Source: Bryobacterales bacterium
Lineage (GTDB): Bacteria; Acidobacteriota; Terriglobia; Bryobacterales; Bryobacteraceae
Reading direction: 5' to 3'
Assembly: GCA_947446025.1 (NCBI GenBank)
Contig: CANFEY010000029.1
Location: forward strand, 1 to 55,057
DNA length: 55,057 nt
The notes beneath the pieces are model-generated. The model saw nothing but the letters and a program-made list of their open reading frames with translations. It ran no database searches and was not told the origin of the DNA. Within the stretch, counting starts at the first letter, position 1, and every line of letters starts with the position of its first letter. Of this stretch, positions 8,305 to 17,659 are shown piece after piece. Made by a program: the position numbers and the translations under genes.

Positions 8305-11300
8305 TCACTTGCTAAAACTTCGAGCGCTTCCGGCCCGCAAATCCGGGCCAGCTCGGTTTTGAATTCCTTGTCTGGGCGGACTTTGGCCGCAACATCCAGG
8401 ATAACCGAGAAGTCCTTCGACTTTTCGAGGCGCAGACGGACTTCGGTGGTTCCGGGCTTGCGGGCGAAGAGCTGGTGAAGGGCCGCAGGGTCGGCTTTGC
8501 CCGACATCGGCACGCGGATGGAGATGAGCGACGGCATGGCGATGCGCGCCTTAGAAAGCGGCACAATTTCCTGGACCGAGATTTTGGGTGCTGCGTTTTC
8601 CTCGGGGTAGACCAGACCGCGCACCAGCACGGCTTCGTCTTCCACCAGTTCGGTTTGCAGGCGCGCGAACTGGGTGGAGAAGACCATGGCTTCGAGGCCG
8701 CCTGCGCGATCCTCGATTTGCAACGCGGCCCACAGCTCGCCCTTCTTGTTGCGCTTGCGCTGAATGCCGGTGAGGATGCCGCACAGCGCGACCTCGGTGC
8801 TGCGCGCCAGACCCTCGCATCCGCTGGTGAGATGCGTGGCGAGTACGGTGGCCTTTTCGTCGTACTCATCCAGGGGATGACCCGTAATGTAGAAGCCGAG
8901 CATTTCTTTTTCGGCGGAAAGTTTTTCGCGCGTTGTCCAATCAGGGACCGTGGGCAGCGGGTGTTCAGTAGGTTCGGCGGCGAACAGGTCGGCGAAGAGG
9001 CCGGACTGGCCGTTGGCTTTGTCCTTGGATACGCGCAGTCCGTTTTCGATGGCGGCGTCCAGCACCGCGATTTGTTGGGCTCGGGTGCCGCCCAGGTTGT
9101 CCATGGCTCCAGCGCGGATCAGGCTTTCGATCATGCGGCGGTTGACGGCGCTGAGGTCCACGCGCTCAGAGAAATCGTAGACGGATTTGAATTCGCCGCT
9201 CTCTGTGCGGGCCTTCACGATAGATTCCACCGCGGGGCCGCCCACGTTCTTGATTGCGCCCATGCCGAAGCGGATGGAATCCACGTCGGGCGTAAAGTCC
9301 GAGACCGAGCGGTTGATGTCCGGCGGCAGCACCGGGATTCCCATTTCGCGGCACTCGCTGATGTACTTGACCACCTTCGCGGTGTTGCCGGTTTCCGAGG
9401 TGAGCAGCGCGCTCATGAACTCGACGGGATAGTGGGCCTTGAGGTACGCGGTGACGACGGCGAGATACGCATAGGCTGCGGAGTGCGACTTATTGAAGCC
9501 GTAGCCCGCGAACTTTTCCATGAGGTCGAAGACTTTTTCGGCCTTCTTGCGGGGATGCTTGCGTTCGGCTGCGCCTTGCAGGAAGCGCTCGCGCTGCTTC
9601 TGCATCTCCTCGACCTTCTTCTTGCCCATCGCGCGGCGCAACAGGTCGGCGTCGCCGAGCGAGTAGCCGGCCACCAGATTGGAGATCTGCATGACTTGCT
9701 CTTGGTACACCATGACGCCGAAAGTCTCTTCGAGAACCTCTTTCAACTCCGGCAGATCGTAGACCACTTCCTTGCGGCCATGTTTGCGATCAATGAAGTC
9801 ATCGATCATGCCCATGGGGCCGGGGCGGTAGAGAGCGTTGAGCGCGATCAGATCTTCGACGCGATCCGGCTGGTAGCGGCGTAAAATGTCGCGCATGCCG
9901 GGCGATTCGAACTGGAACACGCCGCTGGTGTAGCCCTTGCTGAAGATGCCCGAGTAGGTCTGCGGGTCATCCATAGGGATCTCGTCGACGCTCATGGCGA
10001 CGCCGCGATATTTCTCTATGAGTTTAAGCGCGTCGGCGATGATGGTGAGCGTGGTCAGGCCCAGGAAGTCCATTTTCAGCAGCCCGAGTTTTTCGAGGCC
10101 CACCATGTCGTACTGGGTGACAATTTCATCCCGGTTCGTCTTGTAGAGCGGGACCAATGTCTTCAGCGCCACCGGCGAGATGACGACGCCGGCCGCGTGG
10201 ACGCTGGCATTGCGCGCCATGCCTTCCAGGCGCTGGGCGACGTCGAGGATTTCCTGAACGCGCGGGTCCTTGCGGGCCAGCTCATCGATCTGCGGTTCGA
10301 CTTTCCGCGCCTCGGCCAGCTTGATGTTGAGCGGCGTGGTGGGGATCAGCTTGGTGATCTTCTCCACTTCGCCGTAGCCGATTTCGAGCACGCGGCCCAC
10401 GTCTTTGATGGCGGCACGCGCGCCCATGGTGCCGAAGGTGATGATCTGCGCGACCTGTTCGCGCCCGTACTTCTCAGTGACGTACTGGATCACCTCGCCG
10501 CGCCCGCGCGTGCAGAAATCGATGTCGATGTCTGGCATGCTGATGCGCTCAGGATTGAGGAAGCGCTCGAACAGCAGGCCATAGGCGAGCGGGTCGATGT
10601 CGGTGATCTCCATGGCGTAGCTGACCAGGCTGCCCGCTGCGGAACCGCGGCCCGGGCCCACGGGGATGCCCTTTTGTTTGGCGTAGCGGATGAAGTCCCA
10701 GGTGATGAGGAAGTAGCCCGAGAACTGCATGTTCTGGATCGTCTTGATTTCGCGATCCAAACGCTCGACGTATTCTTGCAGATCGTGCTTCAGCAGACCT
10801 TGCGCTTTGAGCGCTTCCAGGCGGCCCCGGCGTTTCTCGAAGCCTTGCCGCGCCACGTACTCGAAGTATGTGTCTGTGGTGTGGGTTTCGGGAATCGGGA
10901 ACTTGGGGAATGGTTCCTTGACCGGTTCCAGCTTGAGTTGGCAGCGCTGCGCGATGTCCCATGTGCGGTCGAGGGCGTGTTCCACTTCTCCGAACAGCGC
11001 CATCATTTCTTGCCGAGACTTGAGATAGAAAGCGTTCTTATCGAACTTCATCCGGTTGGTGTCGGACATCACCTTGCCGGTCTGGATGCACAGCAGAATT
11101 TCGTGGGCGCGCGCGTCGTCGTGTTTGAGGTAATGCGAATCGTTGGTGACCACGAGCGGAATGCTGGTATCGGCGGAGAGGCGGTTGACCAGTGGCAGAA
11201 CCTTTTCATCCAGGTCGAGCCCGTGGTCTTGCAGTTCGAGGAAGAAGTTTTTCTTGCCGAACATGTCGCCGTATTCGTAGGCCAGGCGCTTGGCTTCGTC

Positions 11301-11753
11301 GTACTTGTCGGCAAGCAGGGTTTCGTTGATGTCGCCGCGCAGGCAGGCGGACAGGGCAATAAGTCCGTCACAATGCCGCGAGAGCAGGTCTTTATCGATG
11401 CGCGGCTTGTAGTAGAAGCCGTCGAGATAGCCGCTCGAAACCAGCTGGATGAGGTTGCGGTATCCGGTTTCGTTTTCGCACAACAGCACCAGATGGTTGT
11501 AGCGGTTGGAATCGCTCTTGACCGTCTGCCCCTGCTGCGCGACGTAGACTTCGCAGCCGATCACGGGATGCACGCCGTGCTTCTTGGCTTCGGTGTAGAA
11601 CTCCATCGCCCCGAAGAGATTGCCGTGATCGGTCATAGCGACCGAGGGCCACTTCTCCTCTTCGGCAAGCGTCATGAGCTGCGAAATTTCGCACGCGCCG
11701 TCTAGCAGCGAATAGTCGGTGTGGCAATGAAGATGGACGAACGGGGCAGCCAT
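8301..11753 (-). CDS. dnaE: DNA polymerase III alpha subunit
   Basis: This is the replicative DNA polymerase catalytic subunit, 1150 residues, about the usual length. The N-terminal PHP domain starts FVHLHCHTDYSLLDG and includes MTDHGNLFG. The palm contains GPGRGSAAGSLVSYAM and the catalytic PDIDIDF. Fingers include YRPGPMGMIDDFI and the GYGFNKSHSAAYA segment. A helix-hairpin-helix region at about 840 (LIRAGAMDNLGGTRAQQIAVL) precedes the OB domain near residues 980-1060 (CGILTGIQRKRNKKGELWA). The ATG at 11753 is chosen over 11774 because homologues begin just before VHLHCHT. Its stop overlaps accA, so dnaE and accA are coupled. Confidence 0.95.
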   Translation of the reverse strand: MAAPFVHLHCHTDYSLLDGACEISQLMTLAEEEKWPSVAMTDHGNLFGAMEFYTEAKKHGVHPVIGCEVYVAQQGQTVKSDSNRYNHLVLLCENETGYRNLIQLVSSGYLDGFYYKPRIDKDLLSRHCDGLIALSACLRGDINETLLADKYDEAKRLAYEYGDMFGKKNFFLELQDHGLDLDEKVLPLVNRLSADTSIPLVVTNDSHYLKHDDARAHEILLCIQTGKVMSDTNRMKFDKNAFYLKSRQEMMALFGEVEHALDRTWDIAQRCQLKLEPVKEPFPKFPIPETHTTDTYFEYVARQGFEKRRGRLEALKAQGLLKHDLQEYVERLDREIKTIQNMQFSGYFLITWDFIRYAKQKGIPVGPGRGSAAGSLVSYAMEITDIDPLAYGLLFERFLNPERISMPDIDIDFCTRGRGEVIQYVTEKYGREQVAQIITFGTMGARAAIKDVGRVLEIGYGEVEKITKLIPTTPLNIKLAEARKVEPQIDELARKDPRVQEILDVAQRLEGMARNASVHAAGVVISPVALKTLVPLYKTNRDEIVTQYDMVGLEKLGLLKMDFLGLTTLTIIADALKLIEKYRGVAMSVDEIPMDDPQTYSGIFSKGYTSGVFQFESPGMRDILRRYQPDRVEDLIALNALYRPGPMGMIDDFIDRKHGRKEVVYDLPELKEVLEETFGVMVYQEQVMQISNLVAGYSLGDADLLRRAMGKKKVEEMQKQRERFLQGAAERKHPRKKAEKVFDLMEKFAGYGFNKSHSAAYAYLAVVTAYLKAHYPVEFMSALLTSETGNTAKVVKYISECREMGIPVLPPDINRSVSDFTPDVDSIRFGMGAIKNVGGPAVESIVKARTESGEFKSVYDFSERVDLSAVNRRMIESLIRAGAMDNLGGTRAQQIAVLDAAIENGLRVSKDKANGQSGLFADLFAAEPTEHPLPTVPDWTTREKLSAEKEMLGFYITGHPLDEYDEKATVLATHLTSGCEGLARSTEVALCGILTGIQRKRNKKGELWAALQIEDRAGGLEAMVFSTQFARLQTELVEDEAVLVRGLVYPEENAAPKISVQEIVPLSKARIAMPSLISIRVPMSGKADPAALHQLFARKPGTTEVRLRLEKSKDFSVILDVAAKVRPDKEFKTELARICGPEALEVLASE

Positions 11754-11795
11754 AGTAACTACGGGGGAGACCACCAGTATAGCGGCCCCTCGTTG

Positions 11796-12770
11796 TTACT
11801 GTGCCGCCAGCGCCGCCGCTTGAGCGATCTGAGCAGCAGTGCCCCGCATTGCGAGGGTTCGCACGGACGCGTAGGGGTAGGTCCGGCGGACCTCCGTGGC
11901 CTTGCGGATGGCGGTCTGGGTTTCCTGGAACGTCTGGAGCGGCATCGCGGCGCTGAAGTAAAACATCCGCATCACGTCGCCGGCTTTGGTGGTGTAGTCG
12001 CTGGAGTTGGACTTCTGCGCCAGCGGCAGCTCTTTGTCTATCTGGGCGAGCACCCAGCGCGACATGTCGATCTGTTCCTCAGTGCCGCGCAGAAAGATCA
12101 CGCGTTTGCTGATGTAGGGGTACACGCGGCGTGTATCCGTCAGCGTGCGGATCATGGTCTGGGCTTCATTGAATTGCTGCGCATCCTTGGCGCGCGGAAA
12201 GCGGAAGAGGCGCACGTAATTTTCTCCCCGCTGGACCTCTGGTCCACTCTTCGGGAACACATAGGTCTGCTGCGGCGAGTCGAGGTTCATCTCCGTGAGC
12301 AGCCACTCCACCAAGTCGATCCCTTCGCGGTTGGCCCGGATCACCAGCGCACGATGGGAGGTGTAGCGTGCAACATAACGGAGGTCGCCGATGGTTAAGA
12401 TCCCGGTGACTACTTCCGCGAAGTCCTGGTCCGAGGTAATCTTACTGGGGTAAAACACGCGGACCGTGTTGTCAGGCTCCGTCGTCTGCAGCGTCAGAAT
12501 GCTCGATGCAGGCGGCGTGGGGGACGCGGGACGGTCAAGCTCCGCGATCACCCACTCGGCGACGCGTAGTTGCTCTGCGGGGCCACTCATGGACAGTTCA
12601 CGCAGTCCGGCATCAATCGACTTTGCCTTCAGGCCGCTGGCCACGACGGCAGCGGTGGCAAGGTCCTGGAAGTCCTGATCCATTGCCGCGTTGCGAAAGC
12701 GGAACGTCCGGTCCTGTGTGGCCTGCCCACAAGCCAATCCGGCGGCGAAGAGGATTACAAAATAACGCAT
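11796..12770 (-). CDS. Secreted protein of four secretin-N-like repeats
   Basis: This 324-residue protein has a signal peptide (1-15) and four repeats at about residues 21-79, 102-162, 185-245 and 265-320. Each runs strand (for example VRLFRFPRAKDAQQF), helix, strand (RRVYPYISKRVIFLRG), helix (EEQIDMSRWVLAQID). That is the pattern of secretin N1/N2 (PF03958-like) domains, which stack into periplasmic rings. No secretin barrel follows, so this would be a free-standing periplasmic ring-domain protein. The start is set by GGAGG eight bases before ATG 12770. dnaE begins 42 bases downstream on the same strand. The fold assignment is by pattern and is not proven. Confidence 0.6.
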   Translation of the reverse strand: MRYFVILFAAGLACGQATQDRTFRFRNAAMDQDFQDLATAAVVASGLKAKSIDAGLRELSMSGPAEQLRVAEWVIAELDRPASPTPPASSILTLQTTEPDNTVRVFYPSKITSDQDFAEVVTGILTIGDLRYVARYTSHRALVIRANREGIDLVEWLLTEMNLDSPQQTYVFPKSGPEVQRGENYVRLFRFPRAKDAQQFNEAQTMIRTLTDTRRVYPYISKRVIFLRGTEEQIDMSRWVLAQIDKELPLAQKSNSSDYTTKAGDVMRMFYFSAAMPLQTFQETQTAIRKATEVRRTYPYASVRTLAMRGTAAQIAQAAALAAQ

Positions 12771-12821
12771 CACGGGAACCTCCACAAAGAATGACGACGG
12801 CCCCACGCGGGGCGTGCACAG

Positions 12822-13346
12822 CTACTTTGCCGCCAGTCTATCGCGAATCTGTTCCAGTAGTTCCAACTGCCGGGTCTGCAGCGCCACCAGTTCCGTCCAC
12901 TGCTGGTCGCGCAGGTGGTCGACCTTGGCGTGCAGGCTCATTACTTCCATCTCGGCTTTCAAGTTGATTTCGTAGTCATGATGCGCATCCAGGCGATCCT
13001 TCTCCGCCTGCCGGTTCTGACTCATCATGATCACCGGGGCTTGCAGGGCGGCTAAACAGGACAGCACAAGATTCAGCAGGATGAAGGGAAATGGATCGAA
13101 CGGACGGGCGGACTGGGCGTTTGCCGCGATCCAAACCATCATCACGGAGAGGAAGAGGATGATGAAAGTCCAGCTGCCGCCGAAGGAGGCGACTTGGTCC
13201 GCCAGACGTTCGCCGAACGTACGCTTTTCGGTGAAGACGGCATTGGTGTCGCGCGCGACGGGCTGGCGGTGGATCAAGGCCGCGACCACACCGCGCTCGT
13301 GTTCGCTGAGGAGCTGAATGTGTTCCAAAAGTGCGTGCGGTTCCAT
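12822..13346 (-). CDS. DUF1003 membrane protein
   Basis: This 174-residue protein matches DUF1003. It has a soluble N-terminus, then FGERLADQVASFGGSWTFI with the first membrane helix (WTFIILFLSVMMVWIAAN), an Asp-Pro-Phe-Pro-Phe turn, and a second helix (LLNLVLSCLAALQAPVIMM). The MSQNRQAEKDRLDAHHDYEIN stretch leads into a C-terminal coiled coil to the end. The function of the family is not established. A ribosome site CAAGGAGAC (minus strand, 13351-13359) precedes the ATG. The GNAT gene diverges only 25 bases away, so the promoters overlap. Confidence 0.85.
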   Translation of the reverse strand: MEPHALLEHIQLLSEHERGVVAALIHRQPVARDTNAVFTEKRTFGERLADQVASFGGSWTFIILFLSVMMVWIAANAQSARPFDPFPFILLNLVLSCLAALQAPVIMMSQNRQAEKDRLDAHHDYEINLKAEMEVMSLHAKVDHLRDQQWTELVALQTRQLELLEQIRDRLAAK

Positions 13347-13371
13347 GGCGGTCTCCTTGTATCATCAAACG

Positions 13372-13860
13372 ATGAGCGACATTCGTATTGTAGAGGCCGT
13401 GGAGACCGACGTTCCGGATATTCTGCAGATGATCCAGGGGCTGGCGGAATACGAGAAGCTGTCGCACATCTGCACGGCGACCGAGGCTGAGCTGCGGGCG
13501 ACGCTCTTTGGACCGCGGCCGGCGGCGGAGGTGGTGCTGGCGCGGCAGGGCGGCGAATGCGCCGGATTCGCGTTGTTTTTCCCCAACTACTCCACGTTCT
13601 TGGCCACGCCGGGGATGTACCTTGAAGACCTCTACGTCAAGCCTGAAGCGCGCGGGCGTGGCGTTGGGCTGGCGTTGCTGAAGCGGCTCGCCTCGATTGC
13701 GCGGGAGCGGGGCTATGGGCGCTTGGAGTGGAGCGTGCTGGATTGGAACGAACCCGCGATTGGGTTTTACAAAAAGCTCGGAGCGGAGCCGATGGATGAG
13801 TGGACCACGTTCCGGCTGGGCGTGGACGCGATCGGCGCGTTAGCGGATCGCAATGGGTGA
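13372..13860 (+). CDS. GNAT acetyltransferase, diamine/spermidine-type
   Basis: The 163-residue single-domain GNAT enzyme transfers acetyl from acetyl-CoA to an amine. It shows the N-terminal VEAVETDVPDILQMIQGLAEYEKL, typical of the SAT-like subgroup. FALFFPNYSTFLATPGMYLEDLYV is next, then the acetyl-CoA loop RGRGVGLALLKRLA, and ends with WSVLDWNEPAIGFYKKLGA. The ATG at 13372 is chosen because the domain begins immediately after it. The C-terminus overlaps the end of the convergent methyltransferase gene by 21 bases. The exact substrate cannot be read from the sequence. Confidence 0.85.
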   Translation: MSDIRIVEAVETDVPDILQMIQGLAEYEKLSHICTATEAELRATLFGPRPAAEVVLARQGGECAGFALFFPNYSTFLATPGMYLEDLYVKPEARGRGVGLALLKRLASIARERGYGRLEWSVLDWNEPAIGFYKKLGAEPMDEWTTFRLGVDAIGALADRNG

Positions 13861-14958
13861 GGGGCCGGAGAAGTCGACTTGCAGGCCGAGTTCGCGGGGA
13901 TCGGATGCGCTGGGGTTGAGCGCGCGATCGAGTTCGAAGTCGACACGCGTGGGGCCGCTTGTACTCACGCGCGCTGAATAGGATTGCTCGCCCGCGGACG
14001 TGTAAGTGATGGGGGGCAGCGGTTCGCCCGCGATGCGCGCGGTCAGTGTCACGGAGCTGTGCTGAGCAATCACGGCGTCCGGCAAGTAGAAGGCGAGTTG
14101 CAGTGTGGCCGATTCCTGCGCGGCGCTGTCCACTTCGACGGAAAACTTGCGCGCGGTCCAACGCCAGCGTTCGTTTTCGAGGTGATGCCAGCCGTCGAGC
14201 AGACTGAATCCAGCAGGCTGGCCGGAGAGGCGGCTCTTCGCCACTATGTAAGCTCGCGCATCGCCCTTCGGCGTGACGGGATCGGACGTTGCCACCCAGC
14301 CTGTTGCTGCGTAGTGCAAAATGTCCCAACCGGCGCGGCGCACGATTCGCTTCAAGCCTTCTTCAGTGAAGATCCAGTAATTGGTGTAGTCGGCGTTAAG
14401 TTCGTCTTCGTCCACCAGATACGCGACCGGATTGCCCCCGTACCCAGTCTTGCGATCCGGAGCGAGCTGCGCGATGCGCGTGCTGAGGAAAATGTGATCC
14501 GAGCGGCGAGCGAGCGCTTCCAGCACCAGAAACGGATTCTTCAGGTGGTACAGCACTCCCAGCATCAGCGTGAAGCCGTAGTGCACGCCCGGGAAGTTCG
14601 GGTGCGTGTCGATGTCGGTGGCTTGAATGCGCAGCGGCGATTGCAGAGCTTCTTTCAGCGCGCGCACGCCGTAGAGCGCGTTGTAATTTGTCGGGGCGTT
14701 GTCCACCGCGTCCACGCGCGCGCCTAGGGATTCGAGGAAGAAGGCGATGTCACCGTCGCCGCAGCCGACGTCGAGCGCCGCCTCGTGGCCGATCATCTTC
14801 AGCAGTGCGCGCGTGTCGCCGCCCAGCATGCCGTCCAGGATGTCGAACTGGCCAAGCGAGGTCCACGGGTACCACTTCAGCGCAGGGTGCAGCGGTGTTT
14901 TGCGCTTCACCTCTTGCAAATGTTTGTGGAAGTTTTGGGATTGTTCCTTTAGCCGCAA
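13840..14958 (-). CDS. SAM-dependent methyltransferase, DUF1698/CmoB-like
   Basis: This 372-residue protein has a Rossmann methyltransferase domain with motif I ALDVGCGDGDIAFFLESLG (about residues 61-79), acidic residue in VDAVDNAP, and the FGFT-like VHYGFTLMLGVLYHLKNP typical of DUF1698/CmoB-like enzymes. The last 120 residues are a predicted beta-rich domain (for example SVTLTARIAGEPLPPITY). CmoB itself modifies tRNA wobble uridine, but the C-terminal domain is not part of CmoB. A tRNA, small-molecule or sugar-modifying role all remain possible. It ends 21 bases inside the convergent GNAT gene. Confidence 0.7.
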   Translation of the reverse strand: MRLKEQSQNFHKHLQEVKRKTPLHPALKWYPWTSLGQFDILDGMLGGDTRALLKMIGHEAALDVGCGDGDIAFFLESLGARVDAVDNAPTNYNALYGVRALKEALQSPLRIQATDIDTHPNFPGVHYGFTLMLGVLYHLKNPFLVLEALARRSDHIFLSTRIAQLAPDRKTGYGGNPVAYLVDEDELNADYTNYWIFTEEGLKRIVRRAGWDILHYAATGWVATSDPVTPKGDARAYIVAKSRLSGQPAGFSLLDGWHHLENERWRWTARKFSVEVDSAAQESATLQLAFYLPDAVIAQHSSVTLTARIAGEPLPPITYTSAGEQSYSARVSTSGPTRVDFELDRALNPSASDPRELGLQVDFSGPSPIAIR

Positions 14959-14988
14959 GAAACCATCATCCCATGGCGCCGCAAGGCG

Positions 14989-16464
14989 CTAGCATCCCAT
15001 GCTCGGGAAGATCGGCTGCAAGGCGGGGTACAGGCTTCGGTAGACGCGATGGCGGCCGCCGTAGTCCTGTTGGGGCGCGAGGGTTTCAACGATGCGCACG
15101 GTTGCCGCGCAGGCCTCTGGGACAGACACGAATTCCCCGGTGCCCACCATGGCGAGCAACGCTGCTCCGGCGGCGGAGCCTTCTTGCGATGCGAGGCTGA
15201 CCACCGGCTTCGCAAAGATGTCGGCAAGCGTCTGCCGCCAGAAGAGGCTTCGCGCGCCGCCGCCGGAGGCCCGCACGGAGTTCACCCGCGCGCCGAGTCC
15301 TTCGATGATGTCGAGTGCGTCTTTCTGACTATAGGACACGCCTTCGATGACGGAACGGATGAGGTCGGCGCGCGTGTGTTTCGCGGTGAGTCCGATCCAA
15401 CCACCCCGAGCCTGCGCGTCGAGATGCGGCGTGCGTTCGCCCATCAGGTAGGGGAGCCAGTAGAGGCCTTGCGAACCGGCGGGTGCGGTGGAGGCTTCGC
15501 GCGTCATGGCGTCATAGTCCACGCCGGGCAGAAGTTGGTTGCGCAGCCACTTCAAGCTCAGCCCTGCTCCCTGCGTCACTCCCATGACGTGCCACTTGCA
15601 GGGGACCGCGTGACAGAACGTGTGGACGCGGCCTTGCGGATCGTAAGCAACCTCATCCATGTGTGCGAAGACTACGCCCGAAGTTCCCAGCGTGCAGGAG
15701 ACGATTCCGGTTTCGACGATGCCGTTGCCCACGGCGCTGGCGGCTTGGTCTCCGGCACCTCCGACCACGGGCGTGCCCTCGGCGAGTCCAGTTTGCCGCG
15801 CGCCTTCGCGGGAGATTGTGCTAGTGACTTCCGCTGATTCATAGCAGCGCGGCAGCAGAGTACGGTCCAGGCCGAGCGCGTCCATCATCTCCATCGACCA
15901 CTTGCGCTGCACAACGTCGAAGACGCCGGTGCCTGAGGCATCGGCTACATCGGTTGCGAAGTCGCCGGTGAGGCAGTAGCGCACGTAGTCCTTCGGCAGC
16001 AGCACCTTGCGGCAGCGCTCGAAATTCGCCGGCTCGTGATCGCGGACCCACAGCAGCTTGGGCAGCGTAAAGCCGGTGAGCACAGGATTCGCGATGTAGC
16101 GGAGCACGTTCTCGCGGCCGACGCGGGCGTGGATGAAATCCACCTGCGGCTGACTACGCTGATCGCACCAGATGAGCGATGGGCGGATCACTTGTCCATC
16201 GCCATCCAGCATCACCAGCCCGTGCATTTGCCCGGACAGGCCTACGCCGCGAACTTGTGCTCCGGTCAAGCCTGCTTTTGCGAGCACGCCGCGCACGGCC
16301 GCGAAGGATGCCTGGGCCCAATCGGACGGTTCCTGCTCCGCCCACATCGGCTGCTGCATGCGCATTTCTTGGTGTCCCACGGTGACGGACGCCACTTCTT
16401 TTCCAGCCGCATCCACCAACAGCGCGCGCGATCCGCCGGTGCCGACGTCGATTCCAAGCCACAT
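14989..16464 (-). CDS. xylB: Xylulokinase
   Basis: XylB phosphorylates D-xylulose for the pentose phosphate pathway. The 491-residue FGGY kinase has MWLGIDVGTGGSRALLVDA at its start, GVGLSGQMHGLVMLDGDGQV, the DASGTGVFDVVQRKW substrate region and GGAGDQAASAVGNGIVETG. It ends with LGTSGVVFAH and RASGGGARSLFWRQTLADIF, the second FGGY signature. ATG 16464 is chosen because the ATPase fold starts there. The gene diverges from a uronate-isomerase and xylose-isomerase pair, giving a coherent pentose/uronate catabolism locus. No regulator is present next to it. Confidence 0.9.
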   Translation of the reverse strand: MWLGIDVGTGGSRALLVDAAGKEVASVTVGHQEMRMQQPMWAEQEPSDWAQASFAAVRGVLAKAGLTGAQVRGVGLSGQMHGLVMLDGDGQVIRPSLIWCDQRSQPQVDFIHARVGRENVLRYIANPVLTGFTLPKLLWVRDHEPANFERCRKVLLPKDYVRYCLTGDFATDVADASGTGVFDVVQRKWSMEMMDALGLDRTLLPRCYESAEVTSTISREGARQTGLAEGTPVVGGAGDQAASAVGNGIVETGIVSCTLGTSGVVFAHMDEVAYDPQGRVHTFCHAVPCKWHVMGVTQGAGLSLKWLRNQLLPGVDYDAMTREASTAPAGSQGLYWLPYLMGERTPHLDAQARGGWIGLTAKHTRADLIRSVIEGVSYSQKDALDIIEGLGARVNSVRASGGGARSLFWRQTLADIFAKPVVSLASQEGSAAGAALLAMVGTGEFVSVPEACAATVRIVETLAPQQDYGGRHRVYRSLYPALQPIFPSMGC

Positions 16465-16510
16465 AGGAACTACAATAGACCCTATCGACATCGGAAAGAC
16501 AGTTGAGGAA

Positions 16511-17659
16511 GTGCTGGCGTCCACGCAAGTGGTCGACATGCACACGCATCTCTTTTCACCGCGCTTCGGGGCGATGGGGCTCTCTGGCATCGACCACCTG
16601 CTGACCTATCACTATCTGGAAGCGGAGTTGTTCCGCGAAAGCCGGGTGACGCCGGAGGAATATTGGACGCTCACGCTCACGCAGCGCGCCGATTTGATGT
16701 GGAAGACGCTCTTCGTGGCGAGCGTGCCGGTATCGGAAGGGACCCGCGGCGTGATTGCAGTGATGAGCGCGCTGGGCCTCGATACGCGGGCTGCGGACTT
16801 GCGTGCGGTGCGCGAGTTTTTCCGCGATCAAGACCCGCGCGCGCACATGACGCGGGTGTTCAAGCTAGCGGGAGTGAGCCAAGTGGTGATGACCAACGAT
16901 CCGTTGGACGCGAACGAGGCACCGTTCTGGGAGCAGGTTGCGGATTCGGATGTGCGCTTCGCTCCGGCACTGCGGCTCGACCGGATTCTGAATGACGGCG
17001 CGATGGCGGATGCCGCCGAGGTGCGCGCGTTTCTCGAAACTTGGTGCAGGAGGATGCGGCCTCTCTACATGGCAGTTTCGCTGCCCGACACCTTTCGCTA
17101 CCCCGAAGACAGCGTGCGTTCGCGTTTGCTCAGTGAGGCCGTGCTGCCGGTGTGCCGCGAGTTCGGGCTGCCGGTGGCGCTGATGATCGGCGTTCGGCGG
17201 CAAGTGAATCCCTCGCTCAAACTCGCCGGCGACGCCAGCGGCCGCGCGGACCTGCGGGCGCTCGAGAACATCTGCCGCGACCACCCGTGCAATCGATTTC
17301 TGGTCAGCGTGCTCAGCCGCGAGAATCAGCATGAACTGTGTGTGCTCACGCGCAAATTTTCCAACCTGATGCTCTTCGGCTGCTGGTGGTTTCTGAACAA
17401 CGCGTCGGTTGTCGAAGAAATCACACGCGAGCGGTTTGAGATGCTCGGCCTGGGCTTCATCGCGCAGAACTCCGACGCGCGCGTGCTGGAGCAGTTGATT
17501 TACAAGTGGCGCAACACGCGCCGCACCATCGGCCCGATTCTGGCGCGGCAGCTTGAGATGACGCAGGAAGATGGCCGCGCCGTCACGCGTGCGGATGTGG
17601 AACTCGCGGTGACGCGCATCTTCCGGACGAATTTTGAAACTTGGGTAGCCACAACATGA
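16511..17659 (+). CDS. Uronate (glucuronate) isomerase-family enzyme
   Basis: The amidohydrolase-fold protein of about 382 residues opens with ASTQVVDMHTHLFSPRFG, where the His-x-His binds the metal. It ends with ENQHELCVLTRKFSNLMLFG, CWWFLNNASVVEEITRERF and YKWRNTRRTIGPILARQ, all characteristic of UxaC-type uronate isomerases. These convert glucuronate to fructuronate. No ATG lies before the HTH motif except codon 16538, which would cut into the conserved start. A GTG at 16511 is given here; an ATA at 16475 behind AGGAAC is another possibility. The stop overlaps the next ATG by four bases. Substrate is uncertain, because the neighbours handle xylose. Confidence 0.75.
   Translation: MLASTQVVDMHTHLFSPRFGAMGLSGIDHLLTYHYLEAELFRESRVTPEEYWTLTLTQRADLMWKTLFVASVPVSEGTRGVIAVMSALGLDTRAADLRAVREFFRDQDPRAHMTRVFKLAGVSQVVMTNDPLDANEAPFWEQVADSDVRFAPALRLDRILNDGAMADAAEVRAFLETWCRRMRPLYMAVSLPDTFRYPEDSVRSRLLSEAVLPVCREFGLPVALMIGVRRQVNPSLKLAGDASGRADLRALENICRDHPCNRFLVSVLSRENQHELCVLTRKFSNLMLFGCWWFLNNASVVEEITRERFEMLGLGFIAQNSDARVLEQLIYKWRNTRRTIGPILARQLEMTQEDGRAVTRADVELAVTRIFRTNFETWVATT

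Noticed and set aside
8475-9884. Plus-strand open frame of 469 codons opposite dnaE
   Set aside because: It lies wholly antisense to dnaE, its translation has no recognised motif, and it is rich in His/Arg/Asp as expected for the complement of a GC-rich gene.
10197-11705. Plus-strand open frame of 502 codons opposite dnaE
   Set aside because: Another complement shadow of dnaE; the polymerase motifs on the other strand are unambiguous.
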